In this document: piece after piece, positions 27,595 through 35,865 of the stretch
Position numbering within the stretch: position 1 is the stretch's first letter
How the letters are laid out: each line of letters begins with the position of its first letter
From: a virus
Virus record (IMG/VR): IMGVR_UViG_3300028840_008160
Coordinates: 248,001 to 312,000 of that record
Reading direction: 5' to 3' (one strand)
DNA: 64,000 bases
Program-made: the position numbers and the translations under genes
The notes under the pieces: model-generated
Databases searched by the model: none
The model's input: the letters and a program-made list of their open reading frames with translations, nothing else
What the model was told of the DNA's origin: nothing

Positions 27595-28059
27595 ATGAAA
27601 CATTTTGCCAAGATACAACAAGAGTTCATTGAATAGATCTTCGCTAAAGATGGTTCAATAGAGAAGATTATTAATGGTGATTTAGAATTGGTTTGTGTGC
27701 CTGAAGATGAGACAAAAGATCATGTTAGTGGATCAGAAGCTAACAAGAATATGGTAAATCGTGTTATCTATATTAACAAACCAATTAAAGAAGTTGCTGA
27801 AAAATTTGATATCAAACTTTGTTTATGCCGTTGTAAAATGCAACAAGCAAGTGATACAGGAAATAAAGTTGCATTATATCACGGAAATGGCACTTTACCA
27901 GGTGGGTTTAGATATTGGATAGCTAATGAGCGATCTGATCTAGAAAATCAAGGATTTCTTGAGAACTCAACTCAATTTTGTTGGTTAAAACCTCATAAAG
28001 TTGCATCTACAAATAAGAATGACAAGAAATTACTAATTCAATTGAGTGGAAAGTTATAG
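27595..28059 (+). pseudogene. Motif-bearing gene interrupted by an amber codon
   Basis: ATG 27595 gives MKHFAKIQQEFIE, the shared N-terminal motif, then TAG at 27634. The same frame stays open to 28059 and reads like protein ('IFAKDGSIEKIINGDLELV', 'VIYINKPIKEVAEKFDIKL', Cys pair in 'LCLCRCKM'). One base change to CAG or AAG would restore a 154-residue protein. TAG is an ordinary stop elsewhere here (e.g. 53429, 56428), so general recoding is unlikely. Internal restart at TTG 27688 is possible. Confidence 0.6.
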
Positions 28060-28150
28060 CAGGCATAATGTGAGATCATTAATTTTGGGTTATGGCAGAT
28101 TATTAGAAGTCATTTGATAGATAGATTACTATTATATGAAAAATACATAA

Positions 28151-28510
28151 TTAAACAAAATATTTAACTTCTTGCAAGTCAGAATCTTTATTAAGTTGTT
28201 GTTTTATTTCAGATCGCAATTTATTTAGAATTATAATTCGTTTACTTACATCTGCGAATACGACGTCAGGCATTCTATCAGATAGTTTGTGATATTGAAC
28301 TGCTATTAATCTCCACAATTCTCTGTTGATTTCAAACAGTTTCCAAAATTCTTCATGGTATTTATCAATTATTGTAGGATGAAGTTTGTACAACTCATTG
28401 AGTTCTTTGAAGACACTTTCTGGGACGTCTGTAATATTTCTACTTTTAATTTCTAAAATAGTTACTTTATCAATAAATTCGCCAATTGAGATTGGACACA
28501 TGAGCTTCAT
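28151..28510 (-). CDS. DUF6165 family protein
   Basis: 119 residues on the minus strand. 'PISIGEFIDKVTILEIK' at the N-terminus is the hallmark of DUF6165, a helical family usually found beside glycosyltransferases. The start overlaps the end of the glycosyltransferase gene by four bases, so the two are co-translated. Function unknown, probably linked to glycan synthesis. Confidence 0.8.
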   Translation of the reverse strand: MKLMCPISIGEFIDKVTILEIKSRNITDVPESVFKELNELYKLHPTIIDKYHEEFWKLFEINRELWRLIAVQYHKLSDRMPDVVFADVSKRIIILNKLRSEIKQQLNKDSDLQEVKYFV

Positions 28511-29430
28511 AATATAGCTTCTATTGCAGATTGTATGTAATTTAATTGAATATGATTACAATCTTCAGTAGGATGCTCTAGTGAAAAAAATGGTGCTTCA
28601 ATATCAAGCGGTTTTGTAAAGTTTGATCCGTATGAATATAGTACAACTGCAGGCTTACCTAAAGCAAATGCTAGATGAGAAAAATAACTATCTACTGTAA
28701 TTACAGCATCAGCCATATCAACAATAGCACTAACATTTCTTAATGTACCACATGCATGAGTACAAGGTAAATTAAATGGATCTGATTGATTAAGATAAAT
28801 GACATTATGATGTTTAATAAGTTCATAAATACTTCTAACTATTTTTTCGTTTAGAGACCGAATAGATACTGATGCTAATGGTGCAAAACAAATATTTTTC
28901 TTTTCATCTGATAAAAATGGTACTACACTAAAACATTCTTCGTCTACTACTTTGTATAAATATTTCCAGCTTGATGGATTAATGCCCATCATTGCAGCAA
29001 AGATTTTTGATGTAGGGCCGTCAATTAGTTTGCTGTATTTTTTACATAATGGTACAATTTCAGGATTGCTTTTACCGCCAGTTTTTTGTAATTGCGCGAA
29101 TTGATTCATAAATTCTACATAAGTGTTGCCAGGGTCGTGATGTGTACCGGTAAATCTATTTTTTGGGCCGATAATACCTCGCCAAATACATTCATCTTTT
29201 GTTGTTTCTGGTCGAATGTCTGTAAAATTGAGAACTACATCGTAGTGTTTGTGGAAGTTCATAGGTAGAACTTGAATAAAGCCAACATCAAACACGTTTT
29301 GCAATGGCTCTGGCGAACTAGTAAAGTCAAAGTGACAAGGGCCAATTTCTTCTTCTAATTTTTTAAAAATAGGAGAGAACCGAATACAATCACCAAGACC
29401 AAAATACGATAAAACGCAGACTTTTTTCAT
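28507..29430 (-). CDS. Glycosyltransferase family 9-like protein
   Basis: 307 residues from the ATG at 29430, chosen because AAAGG lies six bases upstream; an upstream ATG at 29448 has none. 'VLSYFGLGDCIRFSPIFKKL' is the N-terminal loop of heptosyltransferase-type GT9 enzymes. 'ICFAPLASVSIRSLNEKI' and 'AVITVDSYFSHLAFALGKPAV' match the donor-binding half. It may modify host LPS or a phage structure. With DUF6165 it forms a minus-strand cassette inside + strand genes, so it is probably late-acquired cargo. Confidence 0.78.
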   Translation of the reverse strand: MKKVCVLSYFGLGDCIRFSPIFKKLEEEIGPCHFDFTSSPEPLQNVFDVGFIQVLPMNFHKHYDVVLNFTDIRPETTKDECIWRGIIGPKNRFTGTHHDPGNTYVEFMNQFAQLQKTGGKSNPEIVPLCKKYSKLIDGPTSKIFAAMMGINPSSWKYLYKVVDEECFSVVPFLSDEKKNICFAPLASVSIRSLNEKIVRSIYELIKHHNVIYLNQSDPFNLPCTHACGTLRNVSAIVDMADAVITVDSYFSHLAFALGKPAVVLYSYGSNFTKPLDIEAPFFSLEHPTEDCNHIQLNYIQSAIEAIL

Positions 29431-29485
29431 GACTATGCCTTTCGTCATGACTATTTTTGTATATTCTCAGCATAGGATTTACAAG

Positions 29486-29710
29486 ATGATCTCAATTGAT
29501 AATGGACAAATCTGGAAAAATAATGAACATTTTGCAAAAGTCGAGATGAAATTAGCACCTAACTCTAGACATTTTCTTTTTCGAGTTGTCGTGTTTACGC
29601 ATCGATTAGATTTTGTTAAAGTAACAACATGGGTGAAGAAACAGATGTTAGAGCGATATTTGAAAAACGAAGATTATGAAGAAACTAACTATAAATTTGA
29701 TATGCATTGA
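29486..29710 (+). CDS. Unknown 74-residue protein
   Basis: ATG 29486 with GGAT upstream; an earlier ATG at 29429 overlaps the divergent gene and is less likely. Basic, beta/alpha mix ('HFLFRVVVFTHRLDFVKV'). Transcribed divergently from the glycosyltransferase, with TGACTAT copies between them. No family recognised. Confidence 0.55.
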   Translation: MISIDNGQIWKNNEHFAKVEMKLAPNSRHFLFRVVVFTHRLDFVKVTTWVKKQMLERYLKNEDYEETNYKFDMH

Positions 29711-29742
29711 AAAGCAAATTGATTACTACATAAAGGTTCAAA

Positions 29743-29880
29743 ATGAGATTACTAAAGTTATCAAAGATATTTAGAGACAGATATAACTTAGCAAAAGTGT
29801 TCGGCATCTCTGTACAATTACATTATACTTTTGTTATGTTTTTACTGACAAACAATGGAAATGATGATGGCAATTCCTAA
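29743..29880 (+). CDS. 45-residue protein resembling the start of M50 proteases
   Basis: ATG 29743 behind AAAGG. 'KVFGISVQLHYTFVMFLL' resembles the first membrane segment of site-2-type (M50) proteases, where F-G-I-x-V-x-x-H-x-x-F-x-x-L is common. No HExxH follows and the frame ends, so this is at best a remnant or a small membrane peptide. The similarity could be chance. Confidence 0.4.
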   Translation: MRLLKLSKIFRDRYNLAKVFGISVQLHYTFVMFLLTNNGNDDGNS

Positions 29881-29986
29881 ATTAGTTAAAAACATAAAAC
29901 CAAGAGAACGAGATGAAGCTATTATTTGGATTGATGGTCAACCTCAACGATGCAAGGTGCAAAAATGCCAGCAGTCAAATGTTTAA
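29855..29986 (+). CDS. Small 43-codon ORF
   Basis: Overlaps its neighbours by 26 and 22 bases. Begins MEMMMAIPKLVKNIKPRE and has one Cys pair in 'RCKVQKCQ'. A weak GGA precedes the third Met. Open-frame spacing fits the cluster, but support is thin. Confidence 0.35.
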   Translation: MEMMMAIPKLVKNIKPRERDEAIIWIDGQPQRCKVQKCQQSNV

Positions 29987-30174
29987 GTTGTGGACGGATA
30001 ACAAATACGGCTGTTGCTGATTGGTTAGATTGCAAACAAAATTATCAAGATAATAAAACATCTCCAGAATTTGCAGACCGATGTTTTGCTGCTGTTGATA
30101 GCAAAAATAATGTATGGGTAAAAGGTTGTGCTTATGATGACGACGATAATTATAAAATGTCATTTGTGAATTAG
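29965..30174 (+). CDS. Small Cys-rich protein, 69 residues
   Basis: I chose ATG 29965, with AAGG seven bases upstream, over ATG 29950. It reads MPAVKCLSCGRITNTAVADW, with later Cys in 'WLDCKQNY', 'ADRCFAAVD' and 'VKGCAYDDDD'. Probably a small zinc-binding protein. No family recognised. Confidence 0.6.
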   Translation: MPAVKCLSCGRITNTAVADWLDCKQNYQDNKTSPEFADRCFAAVDSKNNVWVKGCAYDDDDNYKMSFVN

Positions 30175-30244
30175 ATTTTAGGTAGTTCGACGTTGCCAAA
30201 AACGCGGGAACAAATGCTGCAAGAATTGGAAGAGTTAACAAAAA

Positions 30245-30628
30245 ATGAGAAAAAAGTTAAGTAGCTTTGTTGAGACATGCCGTCTAACTAAAGAAAATTG
30301 TAAAATTCCAGATTACAAGTTCATCAGCTCGAAAGATGATGGCAACAATGGTTTATTTATGTTTTCTTTGACTGATAAGAAGTCGGGTCAAAAACGATAT
30401 TTAAGATGTTTGGTTTGTGACGAGGGTGATTGGGATCATGTATCAATATCAGAAGAAACTAGTATGCCAACATGGGAAGAAATATTATTAGTTAAAAGAA
30501 TGTTTTTTGATGAGTCTGAAATTGTATTTCAGTTATATTCATCAGATTTTAAATATGACAACAATGTAATTCATTTGTGGAGGTCTCATAAACTCGATAT
30601 TCCTGTACCACCGAAGGATTATATATGA
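30245..30628 (+). CDS. DUF7694-like phage protein
   Basis: 127 residues. 'LVCDEGDWDHVSIS', 'MPTWEEILLVKRMFFDESEIV' (read in parts) and the ending 'HLWRSHKLDIPVPP' match the layout of DUF7694, a small phage family of unknown function with W-x-H-V-S, P-T-W-x-E-M and a final H-L-W-R. It overlaps the next gene by four bases. Confidence 0.65.
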   Translation: MRKKLSSFVETCRLTKENCKIPDYKFISSKDDGNNGLFMFSLTDKKSGQKRYLRCLVCDEGDWDHVSISEETSMPTWEEILLVKRMFFDESEIVFQLYSSDFKYDNNVIHLWRSHKLDIPVPPKDYI

Positions 30629-30906
30629 ATGGGTTCAAAGTTAAATTAGTCGACGATCAACTTATTGTGGAACCAATGAATGAGCCAAATGATATTAATT
30701 GGGATAAGATCATTTGTTACGACGATATTGTACTGATTTATATTGAAGCTATAAATGTTAGTACTGCAAAACGTAAAGCTATGGAAAAAATCAGTAAATT
30801 TCTTCCATTGTTGGATAGATGTCAAGTTATGTTAGAAACAAAACCATTGGTTGGTGTAAAGATTGACGAATGTAAGAAACAACTTTTAAGAAAGGAAAAA
30901 CAGTAA
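30625..30906 (+). CDS. Unknown 93-residue protein
   Basis: Coupled on both sides (ATGA with the DUF7694 gene, TAATG with the next). 'KIICYDDIVLIYIEAINVS' then a basic helical tail. No family recognised. Confidence 0.6.
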   Translation: MNGFKVKLVDDQLIVEPMNEPNDINWDKIICYDDIVLIYIEAINVSTAKRKAMEKISKFLPLLDRCQVMLETKPLVGVKIDECKKQLLRKEKQ

Positions 30907-31097
30907 TGGATGCTTATCGGCGTGAACTTACGAAACATCGCACGCATGTAGCCGAAGACAAAAAGAAGAAGCAGGAAAAGATTGCACGAATTCGTGAGAC
31001 TTTACTCACGCACAAAGAAAAAAATGGAGATGTTCCATGTACACATGTTCATGGATATGCTCTCGATGAAGTTAACAATATCGTAAAGGTTGTTTAA
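30906..31097 (+). CDS. Small basic protein, 63 residues
   Basis: Starts in the stop of the previous gene. Very Lys/Arg/Glu-rich helix first ('EDKKKKQEKIARIRETLL'), then 'VPCTHVHGYALDEVNN'. Could bind nucleic acid or a partner; not recognised. AGGAAAA upstream. Confidence 0.55.
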   Translation: MDAYRRELTKHRTHVAEDKKKKQEKIARIRETLLTHKEKNGDVPCTHVHGYALDEVNNIVKVV

Positions 31098-31490
31098 ATG
31101 AGTTTGCCAGAAGTTATCAAAGGCAAAATGGTAATGGAAGTTAGTCCTCAGATACAAATTATTCTATTTCCAGATTATGAGGGTCAGCCGAAAATCGACG
31201 TTGTTCAGGTTGATTTTACTCAGCTTGAAGGTAAAAAGACATCGTTGTTTATGACACCATGCGAAGCATTAGAATTGTTATCGGCTCTTGCCACAGCTGT
31301 ACAATTTTATCTTTACAATCAAGAACAATACCGTAAAGAAATTCTTGAACCAAGAGAAGCGATAGTTGATTCAAGAATTATGTGTCGACGTATCAAATCA
31401 GAATGTCATCACAAAGATTTAAGTGCAAAGTATGAGTGCGAGAAAGAAGATCGCGAATGTGCTTTACGAAATAGTGTTGTAGAAGATTAA
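31098..31490 (+). CDS. Unknown 130-residue protein
   Basis: Starts right after the previous stop. Helical middle 'CEALELLSALATAVQFYLYN', and a C-terminus with spaced Cys ('MCRRIKSECHH', 'YECEKEDRECA'). No family recognised. It converges with the minus-strand gene at 31487 (four-base overlap of stops), with no terminator between. Confidence 0.6.
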   Translation: MSLPEVIKGKMVMEVSPQIQIILFPDYEGQPKIDVVQVDFTQLEGKKTSLFMTPCEALELLSALATAVQFYLYNQEQYRKEILEPREAIVDSRIMCRRIKSECHHKDLSAKYECEKEDRECALRNSVVED

Positions 31491-31831
31491 GTAGAAAATT
31501 CAACTTTAGTAGGATTATCTTGCAAATTTGATACAGAATCTTCTGATACAACGTATGCATCGTAATTAGTACTTTCTGCTAAATTGATTGCTGCACTATA
31601 AGCTTCAAAATTAGCCACTTGAATTGCTGCACCAGATAAACCAAATGCAACCGGTGTTCCGGTACTATCTTGACCATTTTTTACTTGCTGTGAAGTTGGA
31701 GCTGTGGCACTTCTGTCAACAATAACAAAAAATGTACAGCCGTTTTCGTTCGTTTGCGATGTAATGTCGACAGTTGTCGGTGTTCTATTTACAATTGACG
31801 GATATCCTGATTCATTTATTGGTTTTGTCAT
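31487..31831 (-). CDS. Single FN3-like module protein
   Basis: 114 residues on the minus strand. It is one module of the type repeated in the fibre at 25612: 'YPSIVNRTPTTVDI', 'TSQQVKNGQDSTGTPVAFGL', 'NYDAYVVSEDSVSNLQDNP', and the same V-E-F-S-T end. No signal peptide. It may be a small decoration or fibre-associated protein, or a detached copy of a fibre module. Co-oriented with the STAS gene 10 bases upstream. Confidence 0.7.
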   Translation of the reverse strand: MTKPINESGYPSIVNRTPTTVDITSQTNENGCTFFVIVDRSATAPTSQQVKNGQDSTGTPVAFGLSGAAIQVANFEAYSAAINLAESTNYDAYVVSEDSVSNLQDNPTKVEFST

Positions 31832-31841
31832 CGATTACTCC

Positions 31842-32171
31842 TTAAAAAGCATTGTCTATATTTTCTAAAAAGTCTTGTTCGTGTGGATATATATTTAAAA
31901 TGTGTTGCATTCCTGTTAGATGAAAAGTGTCCATTATATCTTTATTTAACCCATATATGCATAAATTTACTTTTGTACTGTATTCTACTAACAATCCTAA
32001 TGCAGAACTGTCAATTGTATTTACACCAGTTAGATCTAGTACGATATTTGATCTGCCTTGTTTTATAATGGCTTGTAGTCTATCAGCAATGTTGTTAACT
32101 TCGCCATTAGTTATTGAACCTTGAATTGTCAGAACTAGATACATCTCATTTGACGATTCTTGAATCTGCAT
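31842..32171 (-). CDS. STAS-domain protein (anti-sigma factor antagonist-like)
   Basis: 109 residues from ATG 32171, with a perfect AGGAGG; the longer frame from 32219 has no site. 'IVLDLTGVNTIDSSALGLLV' carries the STAS signature, including the Ser that SpoIIAA-type proteins have phosphorylated. STAS proteins bind anti-sigma factors or act in sensing complexes. No anti-sigma kinase is visible in the window. It might tune host transcription; that is inference. Confidence 0.8.
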   Translation of the reverse strand: MQIQESSNEMYLVLTIQGSITNGEVNNIADRLQAIIKQGRSNIVLDLTGVNTIDSSALGLLVEYSTKVNLCIYGLNKDIMDTFHLTGMQHILNIYPHEQDFLENIDNAF

Positions 32172-32303
32172 ATTAAGCCTCCTATGGCCTTTTCTATAAT
32201 TAGCATCTTTATAAAACAACTTATTACAAGTAAAAAGAACTTAACCCATTCATTTGACAGATGAACAAGGGTTCATGTAAAATCAATGAAAGGCATAGAT
32301 AAC

Positions 32304-32465
32304 ATGAGACATCTGGCTCAAATTCAAGAAGAGTTTCTGCGTATTGCTCAGGAAAATACTGTTGACGACACTGTTAGAGACCCACAGAGAGTCCACACCA
32401 TACAAACAGTTAATGACAAGACAACGGGTCATCCTATCGAACCTGCCCGAGCTGACCGAAAATAA
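32304..32465 (+). CDS. 53-residue motif-bearing peptide
   Basis: Begins MRHLAQIQEEFLRIA, a strong copy of the shared N-terminal motif, then only 38 more residues ('TVNDKTTGHPIEPARADRK' end). So the motif also heads a very small protein, as in small phage internal proteins. AAAGG lies upstream. It may be a true small cargo peptide or a truncated gene. Confidence 0.6.
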   Translation: MRHLAQIQEEFLRIAQENTVDDTVRDPQRVHTIQTVNDKTTGHPIEPARADRK

Positions 32466-32484
32466 CTACAGTTGACAGACTTTC

Positions 32485-32505
32485 TTTGTCTTCATGAGTG
32501 ACTAT
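32485..32505 (+). promoter_or_regulatory. Candidate phage promoter element
   Basis: TTTGTCTTC, then ATGAGTGACTAT. The 21 bases match the element at 58963-58983 at all but two positions, and both sit about 35 bases upstream of a gene start. Confidence 0.5.
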
Positions 32506-32541
32506 AAACTTATGATGTGGTAGACTAGAGACGGAAGAGTA

Positions 32542-32700
32542 ATGAATATCAAAGACATGGATGCGCAGCATTTGCATAATGTAATTGCTATGTTAGAGCG
32601 AGAAAAACGTCAACCAGATGTTATTGAAGAATTACGCAAAGAATTAGATAGTAGGCAATCTCAAGTGAACAAATTTTCGTTTATTTTAGATCACAATTAA
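32542..32700 (+). CDS. Small helical protein, 52 residues
   Basis: ATG 32542 behind GGAAGAG and downstream of the candidate promoter. It reads 'MDAQHLHNVIAMLEREKR', then 'VIEELRKELDSRQ': a short helical hairpin or coiled coil. The interrupted gene at 44754 has a similar opening (TQHLHTLTAYN), so the two may be related. Function unknown. Confidence 0.6.
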   Translation: MNIKDMDAQHLHNVIAMLEREKRQPDVIEELRKELDSRQSQVNKFSFILDHN

Positions 32701-32719
32701 CTTTTCATGGAGGTGTCGT

Positions 32720-33262
32720 ATGAAGTGGATAGTGCCAAGTGTCATTATGGGTGTTGTCGTTGTCGGAATTGTGATTGTCGTTTTTATGAAGATTGGTTAC
32801 ACGAATCAAGCAATTGACTATGAAACACAGTACGAAGCGCAGACAGATGCGAACAAAGCTATTTATGATGAAGTCTGGAAAGTACTTCAACAGAAAGCTG
32901 GAGTTGTAAGTCAGTACGCTGATGATTTTAAAAGCGTGTATCAACCTCTTATGGAAGCCAGATATGAGGGTGATGCTAAAGGTGCCCCAATGTTCAAATG
33001 GATTCAGGAACGAAATCCTACGTTTTCAATTGATTTATACAATTCGTTGTCTGATGCAATTTCTGCACAACGCGCTAAGTTTACTCGAGTTCAACTCAAA
33101 TTGAGAGATATCAAGCGTGAACACGATAAATTACGGCTGTCAATTCCGTCATCATGGTTTGTTGGTGGTCGTGATGAATTAGAGGTAGTGCTTGTAACAT
33201 CTGCTAAGACCGAACAGACATTCGAAACTGGCCAAGAAAATGATGTAGAACTTTTTAAATAA
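32720..33262 (+). CDS. LemA-like membrane-anchored protein
   Basis: 180 residues. One N-terminal membrane helix ('SVIMGVVVVGIVIVVFM'), then a helical bundle: 'QYEAQTDANKAIYDEVWKVL', 'YADDFKSVYQPLMEARY', and 'LRDIKREHDKLRLSIPSSWF'. This pattern matches LemA proteins, which several big phages carry. Probably faces the periplasm. GGAG upstream. The neighbour at 33272 is a membrane protein likely acting with it. Confidence 0.75.
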   Translation: MKWIVPSVIMGVVVVGIVIVVFMKIGYTNQAIDYETQYEAQTDANKAIYDEVWKVLQQKAGVVSQYADDFKSVYQPLMEARYEGDAKGAPMFKWIQERNPTFSIDLYNSLSDAISAQRAKFTRVQLKLRDIKREHDKLRLSIPSSWFVGGRDELEVVLVTSAKTEQTFETGQENDVELFK

Positions 33263-33271
33263 GGGGCAATT

Positions 33272-34471
33272 GTGAATGGGTTAATGTATGGTTGTTTATT
33301 AGTTCCATTAATAGCTATCATTTTTTTGGCTATCAAATTCAAGGCTAGAATGGCTATTTGGGAATATGTGATCCTTTTCGTAGTGCCGTTGATTACAATC
33401 ATCATTGGTAAGGTTATTTCTATTCATTCGCAGACAGTTGATACGGAATATTGGAACACATATGGCATTAAAGCAATCTATTATGAGGCATGGAATGAAT
33501 GGATAACAAAAACATGCGAAGATTGTACTGAGACATGTACTGGTTCAGGCGAAGATCGGACTTGTACGGAGACATGTGTAGAATATGACTGTTCATATTG
33601 CGACAATAATTCAGCATATTGGGAATTGATAGATAATACTGGTACATCTTTTGGTATTCCGTCATATGAATTTGAACGCATAACAGCACTTTGGGGAAAC
33701 GTAAAACGTGTTGATAGAGGCAAAAGATGTGAATGTGAATGTTTTGGTAATGGTGATCAATTAGACGGCGATCAATATATTACAGTAATGAGCAATGCAA
33801 ATGATATTGATATGACAGTGCCGATATGCAAACAACATACATATGAAAATAAAGTTCAATGTTCTAAATCTGTATTTAACTTTCAAGAGATTGATAGTAC
33901 GACAATAGCTGATTATAAACTATATTGTTATCCTCATTATGAGAGCATGGGCATTCTTCATTATAATCCTCTTATAGGTACAAAAGATGGAAAAGCCGCT
34001 GATAGATTAAACAAGCATAATGCTCGACTAGGCTCTTTTAAACAAGTTCATATGATGATTGTCGTATTTCATAATCAACCATATGATGCAGCACTTCTAC
34101 AAGAGGCATATTGGAAAAAAGGCAATAAGAATGAATTCATTTTATGTATTGGACTTTCTGGTAATAAAATTGTATGGACTTATGTTATATCATGGACTGA
34201 TGAAGAAGAGCTGAAGATTAGAGTAGCTAGAAAAGTAAAAGAAATGGATTATGATCTTATAGCTATAGCTGACTACATGGCTGATGAAGTAAAGAAAAAT
34301 TATGTAAGAAAGCAATTTGTTGATTTTAGTTATATTTCAGTTGAGCCAACATTGAAAGCTGTTTTAATAACTTTCTTTGTGACATTGATCGTTACTATTG
34401 CAATCTCAATTTTTGCAATAGCAAATGATTTCAATTTTGGTGATATGACTAAAGGCCGTCGTAGGTGGTGA
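33272..34471 (+). CDS. Membrane protein with Cys-rich outer domain, LemA partner
   Basis: 399 residues, starting GTG or TTG-type near GGGGCAATT. Two N-terminal helices ('LLVPLIAIIFLAIKF', 'YVILFVVPLITIIIG') and one C-terminal ('AVLITFFVTLIVTIAISIFA'). Between them is a domain with many Cys ('CEDCTETCTGSG', 'CVEYDCSYCDN', 'CECECFG') that may form disulfides outside the cytoplasm. No enzyme motif. Its position suggests a complex with the LemA-like protein. Confidence 0.65.
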   Translation: MNGLMYGCLLVPLIAIIFLAIKFKARMAIWEYVILFVVPLITIIIGKVISIHSQTVDTEYWNTYGIKAIYYEAWNEWITKTCEDCTETCTGSGEDRTCTETCVEYDCSYCDNNSAYWELIDNTGTSFGIPSYEFERITALWGNVKRVDRGKRCECECFGNGDQLDGDQYITVMSNANDIDMTVPICKQHTYENKVQCSKSVFNFQEIDSTTIADYKLYCYPHYESMGILHYNPLIGTKDGKAADRLNKHNARLGSFKQVHMMIVVFHNQPYDAALLQEAYWKKGNKNEFILCIGLSGNKIVWTYVISWTDEEELKIRVARKVKEMDYDLIAIADYMADEVKKNYVRKQFVDFSYISVEPTLKAVLITFFVTLIVTIAISIFAIANDFNFGDMTKGRRRW

Positions 34472-34589
34472 TTCAGTGCGCATAGTTAAGCTATAGCACG
34501 AGTTATTAATCATCTTTTGACAAATCACTAAAAGACAGGAGGCTCAATATAATTGCATACTATATAAGGCTAAAACTAAGGAGTTAAAC

Positions 34590-34802
34590 GTGAGACTTGA
34601 AGTAGATTTTCCTGACGAATTACTGGCACAAGTACCAGATGAAACAGATGAGCGAATCGTCGCATTAGCTATAAGAGACACTGTGACTAGACTTGTTAAA
34701 GATAATAAAGAAACAGTGCCAGATTTGTTACGTCAAAATATCAGTGAAAACGAACAATGGTTGAAAGATATAGTTAATGAAGTAAAAAGCAAAAACGATT
34801 AA
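34590..34802 (+). CDS. Unknown 70-residue acidic protein
   Basis: Starts GTG with a perfect AAGGAG site seven bases upstream. Helical ('IVALAIRDTVTRLVKDN'). No family recognised. Followed by a terminator, so it is probably expressed alone. Confidence 0.65.
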   Translation: MRLEVDFPDELLAQVPDETDERIVALAIRDTVTRLVKDNKETVPDLLRQNISENEQWLKDIVNEVKSKND

Positions 34803-34828
34803 CGTCTGACATAATTACTTATTTGATA

Positions 34829-34862
34829 AAGTAACTACTATTAAGTGGTTACTTTTCTTTTG
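34829..34862 (+). terminator. Rho-independent terminator
   Basis: AAGTAAC at 34829-34835 pairs with GTTACTT at 34848-34854, followed by a T-rich run. Confidence 0.65.
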
Positions 34863-34882
34863 TCTTCATTTTTAGGTCGAAT

Positions 34883-35863
34883 ATGATTGATTTTTTTAAA
34901 CGACTAATTCAATATTTGCGAAATTTATTTTTGGCAAAACAAGCATTTTGGCCAGAGAGTACGTTTGACATTCTTAACAAGGAGAGTACCGTGAGATGTC
35001 CAAAACTGGGTTGGATGCGTGATCTTCCAGATATTAGAGACTATAGTGTTGATACGCCAAAAGTACAAGAAACGTTAAAGATGTATCCTCAATATGGTTC
35101 AACAATACCAGACACTGTTGATTTAAGACAATGGTGCTCTCCTATAGAAGATCAACAAGCTTTAGGTTCTTGCACAGCCAATGCTGCAGTTGGCGCAGTC
35201 GAGTTGTTACAAAGGGCATATTATGGTAATCATATTGATATGTCTAGATTATTTGTTTACAAAACTACAAGAAATCTTATGCAAAGAACAGGTGATACTG
35301 GTGCTACTATTCGTGGAACAATGAAAGCTCTTGCAATGTTTGGTTCGCCACCGGAGCAATATTGGGATTATGATATTCAAGATTTTGATCTTGAACCATC
35401 ACAATTTGCTTATGCAATGGGTCAAAACTACAAGGCAATTAGTTATTACAGATTAGATCCACAAATAAAAACCACAGAAGCTATGAGTCAAACAGTTCAG
35501 CGTATTCAACAACAACTAGCTTGGGGTATTCCTTGTGTGTTTGGTTTCATAGTTTTTTACTCAGTTCCAAGACCTGGTGATGGGAAAATTGATATTCCAA
35601 TGCCAACGCCCGGTGATTATCCAATGGGAGGTCATGCTGTACTAGCTGTTGGTTATGATAATAACCGTATGATGCCAACGACTACTCCTGGCAAATCTGT
35701 GAAAGGTGCGTTTCTTATTCGTAATTCGTGGGGAACTTCATGGGGTGATGGTGGATATGGCTGGTTGCCCTATTCATTTGTAAGGTCTGGTCTTGCAGTT
35801 GATTGGTGGGCACTTGCATATACTGATCATATTGATCTTTCACAATTTGACACCAGGAGATAA
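34883..35863 (+). CDS. Papain-like (C1) cysteine peptidase
   Basis: 326 residues from ATG 34883. A GTG at 34991 with a perfect AAGGAG also fits as start and would remove a 36-residue extension ('MIDFFKRLIQYLRNLFLA'). The catalytic set is complete: Gln and Cys in 'DQQALGSCTANAAVGA', His in 'GGHAVLAVGYD', Asn in 'IRNSWGTSWGDGGYG'. C1 peptidases cut proteins; in phages they may process structural proteins or attack host proteins. A second copy lies at 51617. No signal peptide is obvious. Confidence 0.85.
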   Translation: MIDFFKRLIQYLRNLFLAKQAFWPESTFDILNKESTVRCPKLGWMRDLPDIRDYSVDTPKVQETLKMYPQYGSTIPDTVDLRQWCSPIEDQQALGSCTANAAVGAVELLQRAYYGNHIDMSRLFVYKTTRNLMQRTGDTGATIRGTMKALAMFGSPPEQYWDYDIQDFDLEPSQFAYAMGQNYKAISYYRLDPQIKTTEAMSQTVQRIQQQLAWGIPCVFGFIVFYSVPRPGDGKIDIPMPTPGDYPMGGHAVLAVGYDNNRMMPTTTPGKSVKGAFLIRNSWGTSWGDGGYGWLPYSFVRSGLAVDWWALAYTDHIDLSQFDTRR

Positions 35864-35865
35864 TC

